A stretch of DNA of 64,000 bases from Paenibacillus durus ATCC 35681 (GCF_000993825.1 NZ_CP011114.1:5022001-5086000), one strand, 5' to 3'; shown: positions 44,372-53,530, counted from the stretch's first letter. Translations and numbers: made by a program. Notes: generated by a model not told the origin, from the sequence alone.

Positions 44372-45160
44372 ATGGAGAATGAAGCCCTATTAAAAGTCGA
44401 GCAGTTGGCGCTCAAGAAGCAAAAGGTATACCGCAACAGTCTATTCCGCTACATTGCCCGCGCGATGCTGGCCAGTATGTTTATCGGGTTCGGGGTTATT
44501 GTGGCATTTAAAACCGGGAACTTTTTTTACATGGAGCATTCTCCAATGACCTATCCCATGGCCGCCGTTACATTTGGAGCCGCTATCATTCTTATTTCAT
44601 ATGGCGGGGGCGACCTGTTTACCGGTGATACGTTCTACTACACCTATGCGGCGCTCCGCAAGAAGATGCAGTGGACGGATGTAGGGCGAATGTGGGTGTG
44701 GAGCTACATAGGGAATATTCTGGGTGCAACAGCGTTTGCACTGCTCATCTATTTGACCGGTCTATTCTATGATCCGAATGTAAACGGGTTCCTGCTCAAT
44801 GTCGTTGCTCATAAAATGGAGGCTCCGGCGATCCAGCTGTTCTGGCGGGCGGTCCTTTGTAACTGGCTCGTTTGTCTCGCTTTTTTCGTGCCGATGTCGA
44901 TGAAGGCCGACGGCGCCAAATTGTTCGCCATGGTATTGTTTGTATTCTGCTTCTTTATTTCGGGCTATGAACACAGTATTGCTAATATGTGTACGTTCGC
45001 GATTGCGCTTGTGCTGGATCACCCGGGAACGATCTCCTGGGGCGGTGTCGTGCACAACCTGGTTCCAGTCACCCTCGGCAATTTGATCGGCGGCGGCGTG
45101 CTGATGGGCGTCATGTACTTTTATGTGAACAAGCCTTTCCTGGACGATGAAGCACACTAA
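44372..45160 (+). CDS. formate/nitrite transporter family channel
   Basis: 262 residues with six helices. ARAMLASMFIGFGVIVAFKTGNF, GGGDLFTGDTFYYTYA and NWLVCLAFFVPMSMKADGAK and GYEHSIANMC are the family's conserved loops; the ammonium/formate gate histidine region is visible in EHSIAN. Members conduct formate, nitrite or hydrosulfide as pentamers. The ATG at 44372 has ACGGAGGAACT upstream; the frame is open from 44270. Substrate not predictable. Confidence 0.88.
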   Translation: MENEALLKVEQLALKKQKVYRNSLFRYIARAMLASMFIGFGVIVAFKTGNFFYMEHSPMTYPMAAVTFGAAIILISYGGGDLFTGDTFYYTYAALRKKMQWTDVGRMWVWSYIGNILGATAFALLIYLTGLFYDPNVNGFLLNVVAHKMEAPAIQLFWRAVLCNWLVCLAFFVPMSMKADGAKLFAMVLFVFCFFISGYEHSIANMCTFAIALVLDHPGTISWGGVVHNLVPVTLGNLIGGGVLMGVMYFYVNKPFLDDEAH

Positions 45161-45478
45161 AAATAGGGATGGGAAGCTCGCGGTCTGCACGCTGCGGGTT
45201 TCCATAACAAGCAAGATCTTTGCCTGCAGCCAGCATAGAGGGCTCTATTTATCAGCGAGGGAAACTCCGGATCTGGTCATTCGTCATAAAGAATAGTTTA
45301 GTACAAACCGATAAAAGAAGTGGTAAACTCACTTTCTACCAGCCTCTGGCCTCTAGAAGCGCAGATGGGGAGAGTGGTTGGTGCGTCCAGTAATTTGATG
45401 ACGCCAAGGCAAAATGCAAAGTCGTGATCTTGCAACGCCAGGAATTATCCAAAAAATGGTCACAAGGAGTTTCTAAGA
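45161..45478. other. intergenic region upstream of the serine protease
   Basis: About 318 bases that contain no credible ORF. I looked for riboswitch consensus and saw none that matches. The ribosome site AAGGAG at the right end belongs to the protease gene. The sequence is less A+T rich than that gene. Confidence 0.5.
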
Positions 45479-46732
45479 ATGAAAAGAAAGTTGCTCTCAA
45501 TTGCTATAATTATCACAATTTCAATTATGCTTTTATCTGTCTCTGCTTTTGCGAATGATCTTGGGGGTGTGGGTATACCGGACCCTGTTCCAAATTCAAA
45601 TTTTGACATACCAATTGACCCGGGCCCAGCTCCAGTTAACGCGGTAGCGGTATCTCAGGAATCCGAGGACAAGGAGTTTTCCCTATTACAAAATGATCGT
45701 GTTCAATTGCAAGAATATATCGCTGCCCATTTTAAAGATTCTTATGCCGGCGCATATACTGAAAAAAACGGAAGTAATGTGGTACTCTTAACTAGCAAAG
45801 TCAAGTCTAATAACCTTGAAACTGTATTAAAGAAAAAAAGTAAACGGAAAGATAAACTGAAATTCAAATATGTGAAATACTCCGAGGATGAACTTTACAA
45901 GGGAAAGGAAAAAATTTTAAAAGCTGCAGAGTCTTTAAACCTTGAAGGCGTCGGAATTGATAACAAACAGAATAAAGTCAATGTTTATATTACGCAAGAG
46001 AATTTAAATGAAAAAAAGAACAAGATTTTGAAATATTTAAATGAAGACATAATTAACTGGATTGTTGGCGATTTAGAAATTAAAGATAATGCCTATAATT
46101 TATACCCGGGTGAACAGATTGAAAAATACAGTGATGGATCTTCATGGGAAAGATGCAGTCTTGGTTTCAATGGAAGAGTGAATGGTTATGATGTGGGTGT
46201 TACAGCAGGACATTGCTTAAACGGAACGTACTATGATTTGTCCGATGGAGCTATTTCCATAGGCTCAATATCAAACGCAAATAGCAATTCGGCTTCGAAT
46301 TATGATGCAGGGTATGTTACATATAATTCTGGACTTAATCCAAGTGTACATCTTAGTGGAAGTACAATGACCATTGGTACTACTGATTATTCCGGACAGT
46401 ATCGCCAAGTGGGTGATTACGTGAAAATTCATGCGACATCTTTAGGCGGTACTGGCACTCCTCTTTTAGAAATACTAGATAGTGATTTAAGTCTTCCTGG
46501 AGTCACTATGCATTTAGTGAGAACAGAATATGGCGGACTTACTCCTGGTGATAGCGGAGGTCTGGCTTATTCGATCGCAAATAATGGGGTAAAGAATTAT
46601 GCTCGCGTAGAAGGCATCTATAAAGGGAGTTTTACTTCTGGCGGGACTCCGGTAGGAGAAGTTTTTTCTAAATATAGTTATGTCTTTGATGGCTTAGGTT
46701 TGTCTGGAGTTTATACGGATAATACTTATTAG
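45479..46732 (+). CDS. secreted chymotrypsin-like serine protease
   Basis: 417 residues with signal peptide (residues 1-26, cleavage near AFAND), a propeptide (about 27-205) and a protease domain. The triad is H245 (TAGHC), D276 (NYDAGYV) and S359 (LTPGDSGGLAY) with Cys226 and Cys246 bracketing the histidine, as in streptogrisin/alpha-lytic-type S1 proteases. The proregion is rich in Lys/Glu, likely removed outside the cell. The gene is strongly A+T rich with Asn/Lys codons AAT and AAA, unlike its neighbours, which suggests lateral transfer. Flanked by an own ribosome site and a terminator; no regulator nearby. Confidence 0.85.
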   Translation: MKRKLLSIAIIITISIMLLSVSAFANDLGGVGIPDPVPNSNFDIPIDPGPAPVNAVAVSQESEDKEFSLLQNDRVQLQEYIAAHFKDSYAGAYTEKNGSNVVLLTSKVKSNNLETVLKKKSKRKDKLKFKYVKYSEDELYKGKEKILKAAESLNLEGVGIDNKQNKVNVYITQENLNEKKNKILKYLNEDIINWIVGDLEIKDNAYNLYPGEQIEKYSDGSSWERCSLGFNGRVNGYDVGVTAGHCLNGTYYDLSDGAISIGSISNANSNSASNYDAGYVTYNSGLNPSVHLSGSTMTIGTTDYSGQYRQVGDYVKIHATSLGGTGTPLLEILDSDLSLPGVTMHLVRTEYGGLTPGDSGGLAYSIANNGVKNYARVEGIYKGSFTSGGTPVGEVFSKYSYVFDGLGLSGVYTDNTY

Positions 46733-46747
46733 ACCCAAACCAATCGC

Positions 46748-46786
46748 CACCAAAAAAGCGGCCCTCATGCGGCTGCTTTTTTGGTG
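46748..46786. terminator. bidirectional terminator between the protease and rhodanese genes
   Basis: CACCAAAAAAGC and GCTTTTTTGGTG arms with an inner GCC/GGC pairing give T runs on both strands, ending both convergent genes. Confidence 0.85.
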
Positions 46787-46828
46787 TGCCCAGCATGGAC
46801 GCTATCTAACCTTTGCAGACAGCAGGAT

Positions 46829-47290
46829 TTAAACCTGCGGCGGCATTGGCGGCATATGCCAGCAGAGCGGCGCTTCCTCCCGAAGCGCGCCTTCCAGCGG
46901 GCCGCCTTCCCGCCGCCAATACTCGATGCCGCCGAGCATCTCTTTGACCCGGTAGCCCTGCGCGGCCAGCCGAGCGGCCGCTTTGGTGGCCCCGTTGCAG
47001 GCCGGACCCCAACAGTACAGGACCAGCACTTTATCCTGCGGAAGTGCTGCAAGTCCGCCGCTGCCAAGATGTCCCGAGGGGAGAGAGACGGCGCCGGGCA
47101 GATGCGCTTCTTCATAGGAACGGGCGTCGCGGACATCGACCAGAGTAAAGCTTTGGATTCCTTCGCGGATATCGTAAGCGACGTCAGCCACATCGGTCTC
47201 AAATCTTCCTTTTGCGGCAAAATAGGCTTCGGCCTCGGCAGGAGAGGTAGCCGGGGCGGCCAGCACCTGCGATTTCGGTTTGAAATTCAT
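46829..47290 (-). CDS. rhodanese-like domain protein
   Basis: 153 residues. A rhodanese fold is clear: FTLVDVRDARSYEEAHLPGAVSLP, then LYCWGPACNGATKAAARLAAQGYRVKEMLGG with the active cysteine in the loop CWGPACNGA. An N-terminal helical stretch of about 40 residues precedes it and a short proline tail follows. Such proteins transfer sulfur or bind arsenate/persulfide. It is divergent from a LysR regulator, so its transcription is probably controlled by that protein through an operator in the shared intergenic space. Confidence 0.85.
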   Translation of the reverse strand: MNFKPKSQVLAAPATSPAEAEAYFAAKGRFETDVADVAYDIREGIQSFTLVDVRDARSYEEAHLPGAVSLPSGHLGSGGLAALPQDKVLVLYCWGPACNGATKAAARLAAQGYRVKEMLGGIEYWRREGGPLEGALREEAPLCWHMPPMPPQV

Positions 47291-47356
47291 GCTGTCATCC
47301 TCCTTGAAATTATGAATTGGCTGTTTTCTTTATTTTAGCTTGATTCGGTCATTGTA

Positions 47357-47378
47357 GTTATCTATAGTATTGGATAAC
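47357..47378. promoter_or_regulatory. candidate LysR-type operator between rhodanese and LysR genes
   Basis: GTTATC (47357-47362) and GATAAC (47373-47378) are perfect inverted arms with a 10-base spacer, centred in the divergent intergenic space. LysR proteins commonly bind such interrupted dyads. Confidence 0.5.
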
Positions 47379-47418
47379 AATTATCGAAATTAATGATATT
47401 TAAATGGGAGGATGCGGG

Positions 47419-48297
47419 ATGGAGCTTACCTATTTGCGTACCTTTTGCGAGGTTGCCGCTAGCGGCAGCCATACACGGGCGGCGGAAAACCTGGGGTACG
47501 CGCAGTCCAGCGTAACCGCTCAGATCGCTAAGCTGGAGGAAATGTACGGGGCGAAGCTGCTGGAGCGTTCGGGGAGAGGCATGGCCCCGACCTTTGCCGG
47601 CCGAACGCTGCTCCGTTATGCCCGCCAAATGCTGGCGCTGAGCGAGGAAGCGAAGGAGGTCATCGCCGAAGGGCAGACGGGAGAGCTGGCGATCGGTTCG
47701 ATTGAGACGCTTGCCGCCTATTTTTTGCCGCAGCGGTTGCATCATTACCGTAAGCAGTATCCGGATATCCGCATCCGTGTGCTGCCGGGCTCCGAAACTG
47801 ACATTATTGCCGCTGTACGAAATAAATCCGCCGATTTCGGCCTGATTTTTGACATGCCCTATGCATCGGATGAGCTTCAAGTCTTGGCTCTTCAGCCGGA
47901 GGAACTGTTCATCATCGTCCATCCCGGACACCCGCTGGCGGGCCATGGTTCGGCAGAGTTATCCAGGCTTGCCGCCGAGCCGCTCGTTCTGACCGAGGAT
48001 ACGTGTACGTACCGGAATTTTTTGCTGCAAAAAATGAGAGGTTTGGGATTGACGCCGAGAGTGGAGCTGGAGTTCGGCAATCTGGAGGGGATCAAGCAGG
48101 CCGTCAAGCATGAATGGGGCATTGCTTTTCTTCCGGGCTACACGGTTTCAGAAGAACTGCGGCGGGGGGAGCTAAAGGCGATTCCAGTGTCGGAAGACGG
48201 CGGCAAAGGCTTCTTCATCCAACTGATATACCGCAAAGACCGCTGGCTGTCCTCCTCCTTCAAGCGATTTATCGAATTGATGCAGGCAGGCGGGTAG
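47419..48297 (+). CDS. LysR-family transcriptional regulator
   Basis: 292 residues. The HTH is ELTYLRTFCEVAASGSHTRAAENLGYAQSSVTAQIAKLEEMYGAKLLERSGRGM. The effector domain contains LAIGSIETLAAYFLPQRL, IRVLPGSETDIIAAVRNKSADFGLIF and HEWGIAFLPGYTVSEEL. The start is at the ATG at 47419 after GGGAGGATGCGGG; the first 5 residues of the open frame precede it. It is divergent from the rhodanese gene and probably regulates it in response to a sulfur-related or other ligand. Confidence 0.88.
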   Translation: MELTYLRTFCEVAASGSHTRAAENLGYAQSSVTAQIAKLEEMYGAKLLERSGRGMAPTFAGRTLLRYARQMLALSEEAKEVIAEGQTGELAIGSIETLAAYFLPQRLHHYRKQYPDIRIRVLPGSETDIIAAVRNKSADFGLIFDMPYASDELQVLALQPEELFIIVHPGHPLAGHGSAELSRLAAEPLVLTEDTCTYRNFLLQKMRGLGLTPRVELEFGNLEGIKQAVKHEWGIAFLPGYTVSEELRRGELKAIPVSEDGGKGFFIQLIYRKDRWLSSSFKRFIELMQAGG

Positions 48298-48366
48298 AAT
48301 AAAAAAAGTTAAGCCTTTGGAGTTACACGCATACGGAAGGTGACAGCGCAAGCAGAAAGACCAAAA

Positions 48367-48396
48367 AGCCGCATTCCGGTCAATCCGGATGCGGCT
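48367..48396 (-). terminator. terminator of the 45-residue Fur-box gene
   Basis: AGCCGCATTCCGG (48367-48379) pairs with CCGGATGCGGCT (48385-48396); on the minus strand it is followed by five T bases. It is 17 bases after the small gene's stop codon, and also serves as a hairpin behind the LysR gene. Confidence 0.8.
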
Positions 48397-48412
48397 GTTC
48401 AAGTGGAAGTTA

Positions 48413-48550
48413 TTAGTTCTTGCACGTTATGAACTGCAGGCGGGATTTGATTTCTTTTTGCCATTTCAAATCTCCTACCTTGACGGCAAGATTAAACAGA
48501 TCCAGGTAATCATCAACCTTCAGTGACGTCCGGGCAGCGGCTGCGTTCAT
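48413..48550 (-). CDS. 45-residue protein under a Fur box
   Basis: MNAAAARTSLKVDDYLDLFN followed by 25 more residues (LAVKVGDLKW QKEIKSRLQF ITCKN). It starts at an ATG ten bases behind AAGGAGA and is too short for the usual threshold. Predicted to be a short amphipathic helix-turn-helix with basic end. Upstream lies a perfect 7-1-7 Fur box and downstream a good terminator, so it looks like a real iron-regulated gene. Fur-regulated small proteins (FbpA, FbpB, FbpC) assist an iron-sparing small RNA in B. subtilis, but I see no sequence similarity to them and infer only an analogy. Confidence 0.65.
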   Translation of the reverse strand: MNAAAARTSLKVDDYLDLFNLAVKVGDLKWQKEIKSRLQFITCKN

Positions 48551-48596
48551 AAGCACTCAGTCTCCTTAAAATAAATTTAACAATAGTTCTTAATAA

Positions 48597-48611
48597 TGAT
48601 AATCATTATCA
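48597..48611. promoter_or_regulatory. perfect Fur box
   Basis: TGATAATCATTATCA at 48597-48611 is the classic 7-1-7 inverted repeat of Bacillus Fur. It overlaps the presumed promoter of the minus-strand 45-residue gene (TTATCA/TAAATT at 17 bases is one possible pair). The next gene on the plus strand starts 250 bases away. Confidence 0.8.
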
Positions 48612-48861
48612 CCAAAACCATTATTGTTATTATCCACATATTACGTCGAAAAATCAATATGATAAGTGAAATATCTCACTTTTAATTGTTACAATTTTAA
48701 GCAATGTGACAAGAGAAGGAATATTTAAAATGTAAGAATGGGTATGAGGAGCGATAGTACGCTGGGAATCGGTGTTTTATACTGATCTAAGCAGGATATC
48801 TCCCAATATTTGTCGAAAGATCTTATATACCATAAAGGAGAAATCGAAAAGGAGAAATTGT

Positions 48862-51800
48862 ATGAGGCGGTTCAAAGTCATTCTCCTGCTGTTTATTCTG
48901 CTTATCCTTTTGCCGGATGCCGCTTACGCTGCAAGAAAAGAAGTCGTCTACAAGGCGGAACTGGACTATCCTCCCTACAAATACATACAGAATGAATATT
49001 TGACCGGCTTTGACATTGATCTCACCAATATGATGTTCGGGAAGCAGGACTACCTGGTTCAGTACGGCAGCGACTCATGGAGCAGGATATACCGCCAGCT
49101 TCGTGACGGAGAGATTGACACAGCGGGAATGATGGCTGTAACGGAGGAGCGGAAGAAGGATGTTCTCTTTTCAAATCCTGTTATGAAGACCCGTATTTCC
49201 GTGTACGCCCGGCAGGATTTAAAGGAAGAGATCGATCTGGAACACTTGGGCAATTATAAAGTCGGCGTAGGGGAGGGGCAGTATACCGGGGGCGTCCTTG
49301 AGAAGAGTCTGGGGGGCTTCGGTTATACGGTATATCCGACGGTTGCGGAAGCATTAGATGCTCTTCGCAGGGGTGATATTGATCTCCTGTTCGAGAATCA
49401 GGCGGTCGTCGATTATCTGATTGTAGAAGAAGGATTGACCGGCAGCATTATACATAAAATGAGAAATCTTTTTCCAGCTGACATGGCTTATGGAATCAGT
49501 AAAACATCCCCGGAGCTTGTGCCTTATATTAATGACCGTCTGAAGCAGTTGAAGCAGAGCGGGGCGTATGAGCAGCTGTACCAGCAGTATTTTTTCGATC
49601 ATTCCGAGGATTATGGCAACCGGATGCGTGTGAAGACCATCGCCTGGGTCGTCATCGGCTGCTGTCTGCTGACCGTCGGCGCGTTCCTTCTCAGAATGTA
49701 TATTAATCATCTGCGCCGGATTATTCATGCCGAGCAGCAGTTTTTCGAGGATATGATCGAGCATACGGGCATTCTGGTCTGGGCGGTTTATGAGGACAGG
49801 ACGGTGCTTCGTCTAAACAAGTACGGTGAAAAAGTCATCGGCCTCAAGGAGAAGGAAATCATCGGAAAAAGCCTGGACGATGCGGAGGTGAAGGTGCCCG
49901 GCGGAAACAGGATGAAGGAACTGCTCTGCCGGGCGGCCTCGCAGGATTTTGTCAGCCATGTGGAATTTCAGATCCCGGACGGAGTTTCCGAGGGACGTTA
50001 CTTTACGTTCCGGACAACGCTGATTAAGGGGCTTGGGGGCGGCAATTCAAAAGCCTTTGTACTGATCGGCATAGATATCGATGAGTCTAAGCGGAATGAA
50101 CTGGAGCTTCAGTCCAGTTATAGTAAGCTGGAAGCCACTCATTTGGAGCTGGCGTCCGCAAAGGAGGAACTGCAGGATCAGAACGGCAAGCTGAGCTACA
50201 GCGAGCAAAGATTCCGTCTGGCTGTGGAAGCCTCCGGCGCCTTTTTGTGGGAATACGATTCCGAGAAGCGGTGGCATTGGGTATCCGAACGCTGGTATGA
50301 AGTCATGGGATATAAACAAGGGGAAATTGATCTTTCCGTGGAAACGGTGCTTAATTTGATCCATCCCGATGACCGGGAGCGGGCAAGCAAGGCTCGGGAG
50401 GAGCATTTGGCGGGCCTGACGCCGGTGTATGAAAGTGAATACCGGATGCGGACCAAGGACGGGCATTACTTCTGGTTTGAAGTCAGAGGCAAGGCGACTT
50501 ACGACAAGCGGAAAGGAATCCGGCTGTTCCTTGGCTCTCTGATTGACATTAGCAACCGGAAACAAATGGAGCTTAAACTCAGCGGCAGCTACCAGGAGCT
50601 TGAAGCGACCTATGAGCAGCTTGCGGCAACGCAGCAGGAGCTTGTGGACCAGTATGACACTCTGCTGGAGAATCAGAGAAAGATGCATCATCTCGCCTAT
50701 TTCGATTCTTTGAGCCATTTGCCCAACCGTCTTTGTCTGCTGGAGACGATGGAGGAATACTTCCAACTCCCTGACCGCAGCGCTGCACTGCTGTTCGTGG
50801 ATACGGATAATTTCAAATACATCAATGACACGATGGGCCATAAGTTCGGCGATATTCTCATCCGCCAGGTGAGCGAGAGACTGCAGTCGATCGTTGTCCG
50901 TGACGGCAGCATGCTCTCAAGATTGGGCGGTGATGAATTTGTCGTCTTCTTAAAAGATGTTGAAGAGCATAATGAAGTGCTGGCGCTGGCAGAGCAGCTG
51001 CTCTCCGAGTTCAGGAGGCCGTTCAAGATCGGTGAGAGCAGCGTTTATGTCTCCGCCAGCATCGGGATCTCCTTCTACCCGAAAGACGGGAATACGATGG
51101 AGGAAATTCTCAAAAATGCGGATGTGGCGATGTACCGCGCAAAGGAAGCGGGGAAAGGCGTTTATGCCGTATACGACAAGGGGATGCACACTGAGTTTAA
51201 CGAGCGGATGATGATCGAGAAGCATCTGCGCAGCGCGCTGGACAATGAGGAGTTTGAATTGTTCTACCAGCCGCAGATCGATCTCCATACCGGCGCCATC
51301 TCCGGCTTTGAAGCGCTGATCCGCTGGAACAGCCCCGATCTTGGCTTCGTCTCGCCGCTGTCGTTCATCAAGATTGCTGAAGATTCCCGGCTGATTATCC
51401 CTATCGGGGAATGGGTGCTCCGGAAGGCCTGCCAGTTCATGTCGGGGTTGTGCCGGCAGAACAATAATTGCTGTAAAATTGCGGTCAATATCTCGGTTAT
51501 TCAGCTGCTGCAGGACGATTTTATCCAAACTGTGTTGAATGTCCTGTCCGAAAGCGGAATCTCCCCCGGGTGCCTTGAACTGGAGATTACGGAGACGGTC
51601 TTCATTGAATCGTTCGAGCGGATCGTCGGTAAGCTGGAGTATTTAAAAATGCAGGGCATCCGCATCGCGCTCGACGACTTCGGAACGGGCTATTCATCGC
51701 TTAGCTACCTCCAGCAGCTGCCGATTACCACGCTCAAAATGGATAAGGCATTTATTGACCCGCTGTCGGACGATTCATACAGTCAGTCGTTTATCCGGAC

Positions 51801-51978
51801 GATGGTGTCGCTGGGTCATGAATTGGGGCTGGAGGTCGTGGCGGAAGGCGTGGAAGACCGCAGCCAGCTGGTCATACTTGAGGAGGCCGGATGCGACAAG
51901 GTTCAGGGCTACCTGTTCAGTAGACCGCTCTCACAGCGGAATACGCAGGAGCTGCTGCGGCGCCATAAGCTTGATTAG
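48862..51978 (+). CDS. membrane-bound GGDEF/EAL protein with SBP_bac_3 sensor and PAS domains
   Basis: 1038 residues from the ATG at 48862 (AAGGAGAAA upstream). Order: signal sequence (1-20), periplasmic-binding-protein-like sensor (about 28-255, VYKAELDYPPYKYIQNEYLTGFDIDLTN), a transmembrane helix (about 260-280, WVVIGCCLLTVGAFLL), two PAS/PAC regions, GGDEF (RLGGDEFVVFL, about residue 689) and EAL (GFEALIRW, about 817). Both catalytic sets look intact: GGDEF motif and ITETV, DDFGTGYSS, KMDKAF and AEGVEDRSQL of active EAL enzymes. It makes and degrades cyclic di-GMP, with the external domain probably sensing an amino acid. Monocistronic. Confidence 0.88.
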   Translation: MRRFKVILLLFILLILLPDAAYAARKEVVYKAELDYPPYKYIQNEYLTGFDIDLTNMMFGKQDYLVQYGSDSWSRIYRQLRDGEIDTAGMMAVTEERKKDVLFSNPVMKTRISVYARQDLKEEIDLEHLGNYKVGVGEGQYTGGVLEKSLGGFGYTVYPTVAEALDALRRGDIDLLFENQAVVDYLIVEEGLTGSIIHKMRNLFPADMAYGISKTSPELVPYINDRLKQLKQSGAYEQLYQQYFFDHSEDYGNRMRVKTIAWVVIGCCLLTVGAFLLRMYINHLRRIIHAEQQFFEDMIEHTGILVWAVYEDRTVLRLNKYGEKVIGLKEKEIIGKSLDDAEVKVPGGNRMKELLCRAASQDFVSHVEFQIPDGVSEGRYFTFRTTLIKGLGGGNSKAFVLIGIDIDESKRNELELQSSYSKLEATHLELASAKEELQDQNGKLSYSEQRFRLAVEASGAFLWEYDSEKRWHWVSERWYEVMGYKQGEIDLSVETVLNLIHPDDRERASKAREEHLAGLTPVYESEYRMRTKDGHYFWFEVRGKATYDKRKGIRLFLGSLIDISNRKQMELKLSGSYQELEATYEQLAATQQELVDQYDTLLENQRKMHHLAYFDSLSHLPNRLCLLETMEEYFQLPDRSAALLFVDTDNFKYINDTMGHKFGDILIRQVSERLQSIVVRDGSMLSRLGGDEFVVFLKDVEEHNEVLALAEQLLSEFRRPFKIGESSVYVSASIGISFYPKDGNTMEEILKNADVAMYRAKEAGKGVYAVYDKGMHTEFNERMMIEKHLRSALDNEEFELFYQPQIDLHTGAISGFEALIRWNSPDLGFVSPLSFIKIAEDSRLIIPIGEWVLRKACQFMSGLCRQNNNCCKIAVNISVIQLLQDDFIQTVLNVLSESGISPGCLELEITETVFIESFERIVGKLEYLKMQGIRIALDDFGTGYSSLSYLQQLPITTLKMDKAFIDPLSDDSYSQSFIRTMVSLGHELGLEVVAEGVEDRSQLVILEEAGCDKVQGYLFSRPLSQRNTQELLRRHKLD

Positions 51979-52045
51979 GCCGGGCTTAATGTGGAATGTT
52001 GCAAGCAAGAGCAAGCCTTTAGTCATTCATGTTCTGTAAAAAATT

Positions 52046-52090
52046 AGGGATGTCCAGTCCAGCCTCAAGCTGGTGTGGACATCCCTTTCG
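52046..52090. terminator. terminator between the two cyclic-di-GMP genes
   Basis: AGGGATGTCCA (52046-52056) pairs with TGGACATCCCT (52076-52086) with an inner CCAGC/GCTGG stem, giving T-rich tails; it ends both convergent genes. Confidence 0.85.
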
Positions 52091-52104
52091 CTGTTTGCCT
52101 GCCA

Positions 52105-53196
52105 TTATAAAATGACAATTCGGTTCTTTCCCGTCTTCTTGGCCTCGTATAGAGCGTCGTCGGCCTTCTGGAAGACGAGGCTTTTGGAGCGGGAACCCTG
52201 AAAATCATGCATGCCGATGCTTACCGTCACCGATTTCCCTTCCATTTCGGCAATGGGCAGACCGGCGATGCCTGTCCTGACCCGTTCCATGACTTCATGG
52301 GCGGCCTCAAACGGCTTGGCGGTCAGAATGACGACGAACTCTTCGCCCCCGTAGCGGGCGGCAAAGTCATCGGCACCGATATGCTTAAGGATTGTAGCCG
52401 CCACCTGTTTAAGCGCAATATCCCCTACCGAATGCCCGTAGGTATCATTGACCTTTTTAAAATTATCGATATCGAGAATGGCCAGCTGCATCGGGAACGG
52501 ATTCGACTCTTGATGTTCGATCAGCCAACCAAAATATTCGTGAAAGGTCTTGTGATTATACAGATCCGTCAGCGGGTCAATCTTGGATAGACGGTCCATA
52601 ATAATATTCTGGATGCGCAGATCCTGCTCCGATTTCTCCGAGCTTTCCAGCGAGCGGATCAAATCCCGCCCCCGGCGGATTACGGCAAGCCCTGTCAGCA
52701 AGGTTGCCACAATAATGCTCATTGTCAGAAACATTTCAATCCGCATGTCATCGTTGCCAATCGTTCTCACGAACACCACTGCGGTATACAGCAAGGCGGC
52801 TATTGATGACAGAAGCAGGTACGCAGTCTCTAGATAGATCATAGATACCAGGAGCGGAAGCAGCAGGAAGAACGGTTTCACATGAATATTTTCCGATAGA
52901 AAAGAAATGATCAAACTGGAAATAAAGTAGCTTCCAATCGTGATAGAGATTTCGCTATGCACAGTCTTCCATTTATAAATGCACTCAAGCAAAAGAATGA
53001 CACCCAGAATCAATAGATCGGGCAGCAAGTTATGGGAGTTAAACATTTGATTTAATAAATGGACCAGCAGCATAATCCAGAAGGCATTCAGCAGTACACG
53101 GTTCCAATTTAATTGACGAGGAGTAGGCAAAGAATTAAACATAAGGTGATCCTCATTTCCAGTTGCGATGCTTATATATTCGACAGAAATCCCCAT
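52105..53196 (-). CDS. membrane-bound diguanylate cyclase
   Basis: 363 residues. The N-terminal half contains about five hydrophobic helices (residues 35-170), then a short coiled region, then the GGDEF domain: DPLTDLYNHKTFHEYF, AILDIDNFKKVNDTYGHSVGD and RYGGEEFVVIL (283-287), with the magnesium-binding Asp in place. It should make cyclic di-GMP at the inner membrane. The first ATG follows GGGAGG; ATG at 53142 also has GAGGAT. No RxxD inhibitory site is evident before the motif. The neighbour is the converging EAL/GGDEF gene. Confidence 0.88.
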   Translation of the reverse strand: MGISVEYISIATGNEDHLMFNSLPTPRQLNWNRVLLNAFWIMLLVHLLNQMFNSHNLLPDLLILGVILLLECIYKWKTVHSEISITIGSYFISSLIISFLSENIHVKPFFLLLPLLVSMIYLETAYLLLSSIAALLYTAVVFVRTIGNDDMRIEMFLTMSIIVATLLTGLAVIRRGRDLIRSLESSEKSEQDLRIQNIIMDRLSKIDPLTDLYNHKTFHEYFGWLIEHQESNPFPMQLAILDIDNFKKVNDTYGHSVGDIALKQVAATILKHIGADDFAARYGGEEFVVILTAKPFEAAHEVMERVRTGIAGLPIAEMEGKSVTVSIGMHDFQGSRSKSLVFQKADDALYEAKKTGKNRIVIL

Positions 53197-53312
53197 TTTC
53201 CTCCCTTTCGATGGAATGATTGAAATGTTCGGATTTTATCTATATTTATTACAATAATCTTAAAATTAATGCGAATCACTCTTCAAAACACGAATAATAT
53301 CCGATACTTTGA

Positions 53313-53341
53313 TTGACTTATTCGTTTATATCCGTTAAAAT
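53313..53341 (+). promoter_or_regulatory. promoter of the purine riboswitch leader
   Basis: TTGACT (53313-53318) and TAAAAT (53336-53341) at 17 bases. The start site should be about 53348, 110 bases before the aptamer. Confidence 0.65.
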
Positions 53342-53459
53342 TCACTTGGCTAATAAAATATTTCTTGTATGCCTGCAATGCTCAAGCTTAGGAGAGACAA
53401 CGGCGTTTTTATCGGCAACAGGAAATGGGAACTATACTTTGGCGTTGAACGCATACTTA

Positions 53460-53530
53460 CTGTTCGTATATCCCCAAAGATAAGGTTTGGGGGTTTCTAC
53501 AGGGAACCGTAAATTCCTGGCTACGGATGG
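53460..53530 (+). ncRNA. purine riboswitch aptamer (guanine-type specificity base)
   Basis: Matches the purine-riboswitch secondary structure and core: P1 TTCGTA/TACGGA, P2 CCCCAAA/TTTGGGG closed by the loop GATAAGG (xpt has GATATGG), J2/3 GTTTCTAC identical to xpt, P3 GGGAA/TTCCT closed by CCGTAAA, identical to xpt. The specificity base C (53521) suggests guanine or a related base rather than adenine. The base before it is G where xpt has A. It regulates the following flavoprotein gene. Known family: guanine and adenine riboswitches. Confidence 0.88.

Noticed and set aside
45161..45478. Riboswitch in the leader of the serine protease
   Set aside because: The region was compared by eye with purine, TPP, SAM, cyclic-di-GMP and lysine consensus features and did not match any.
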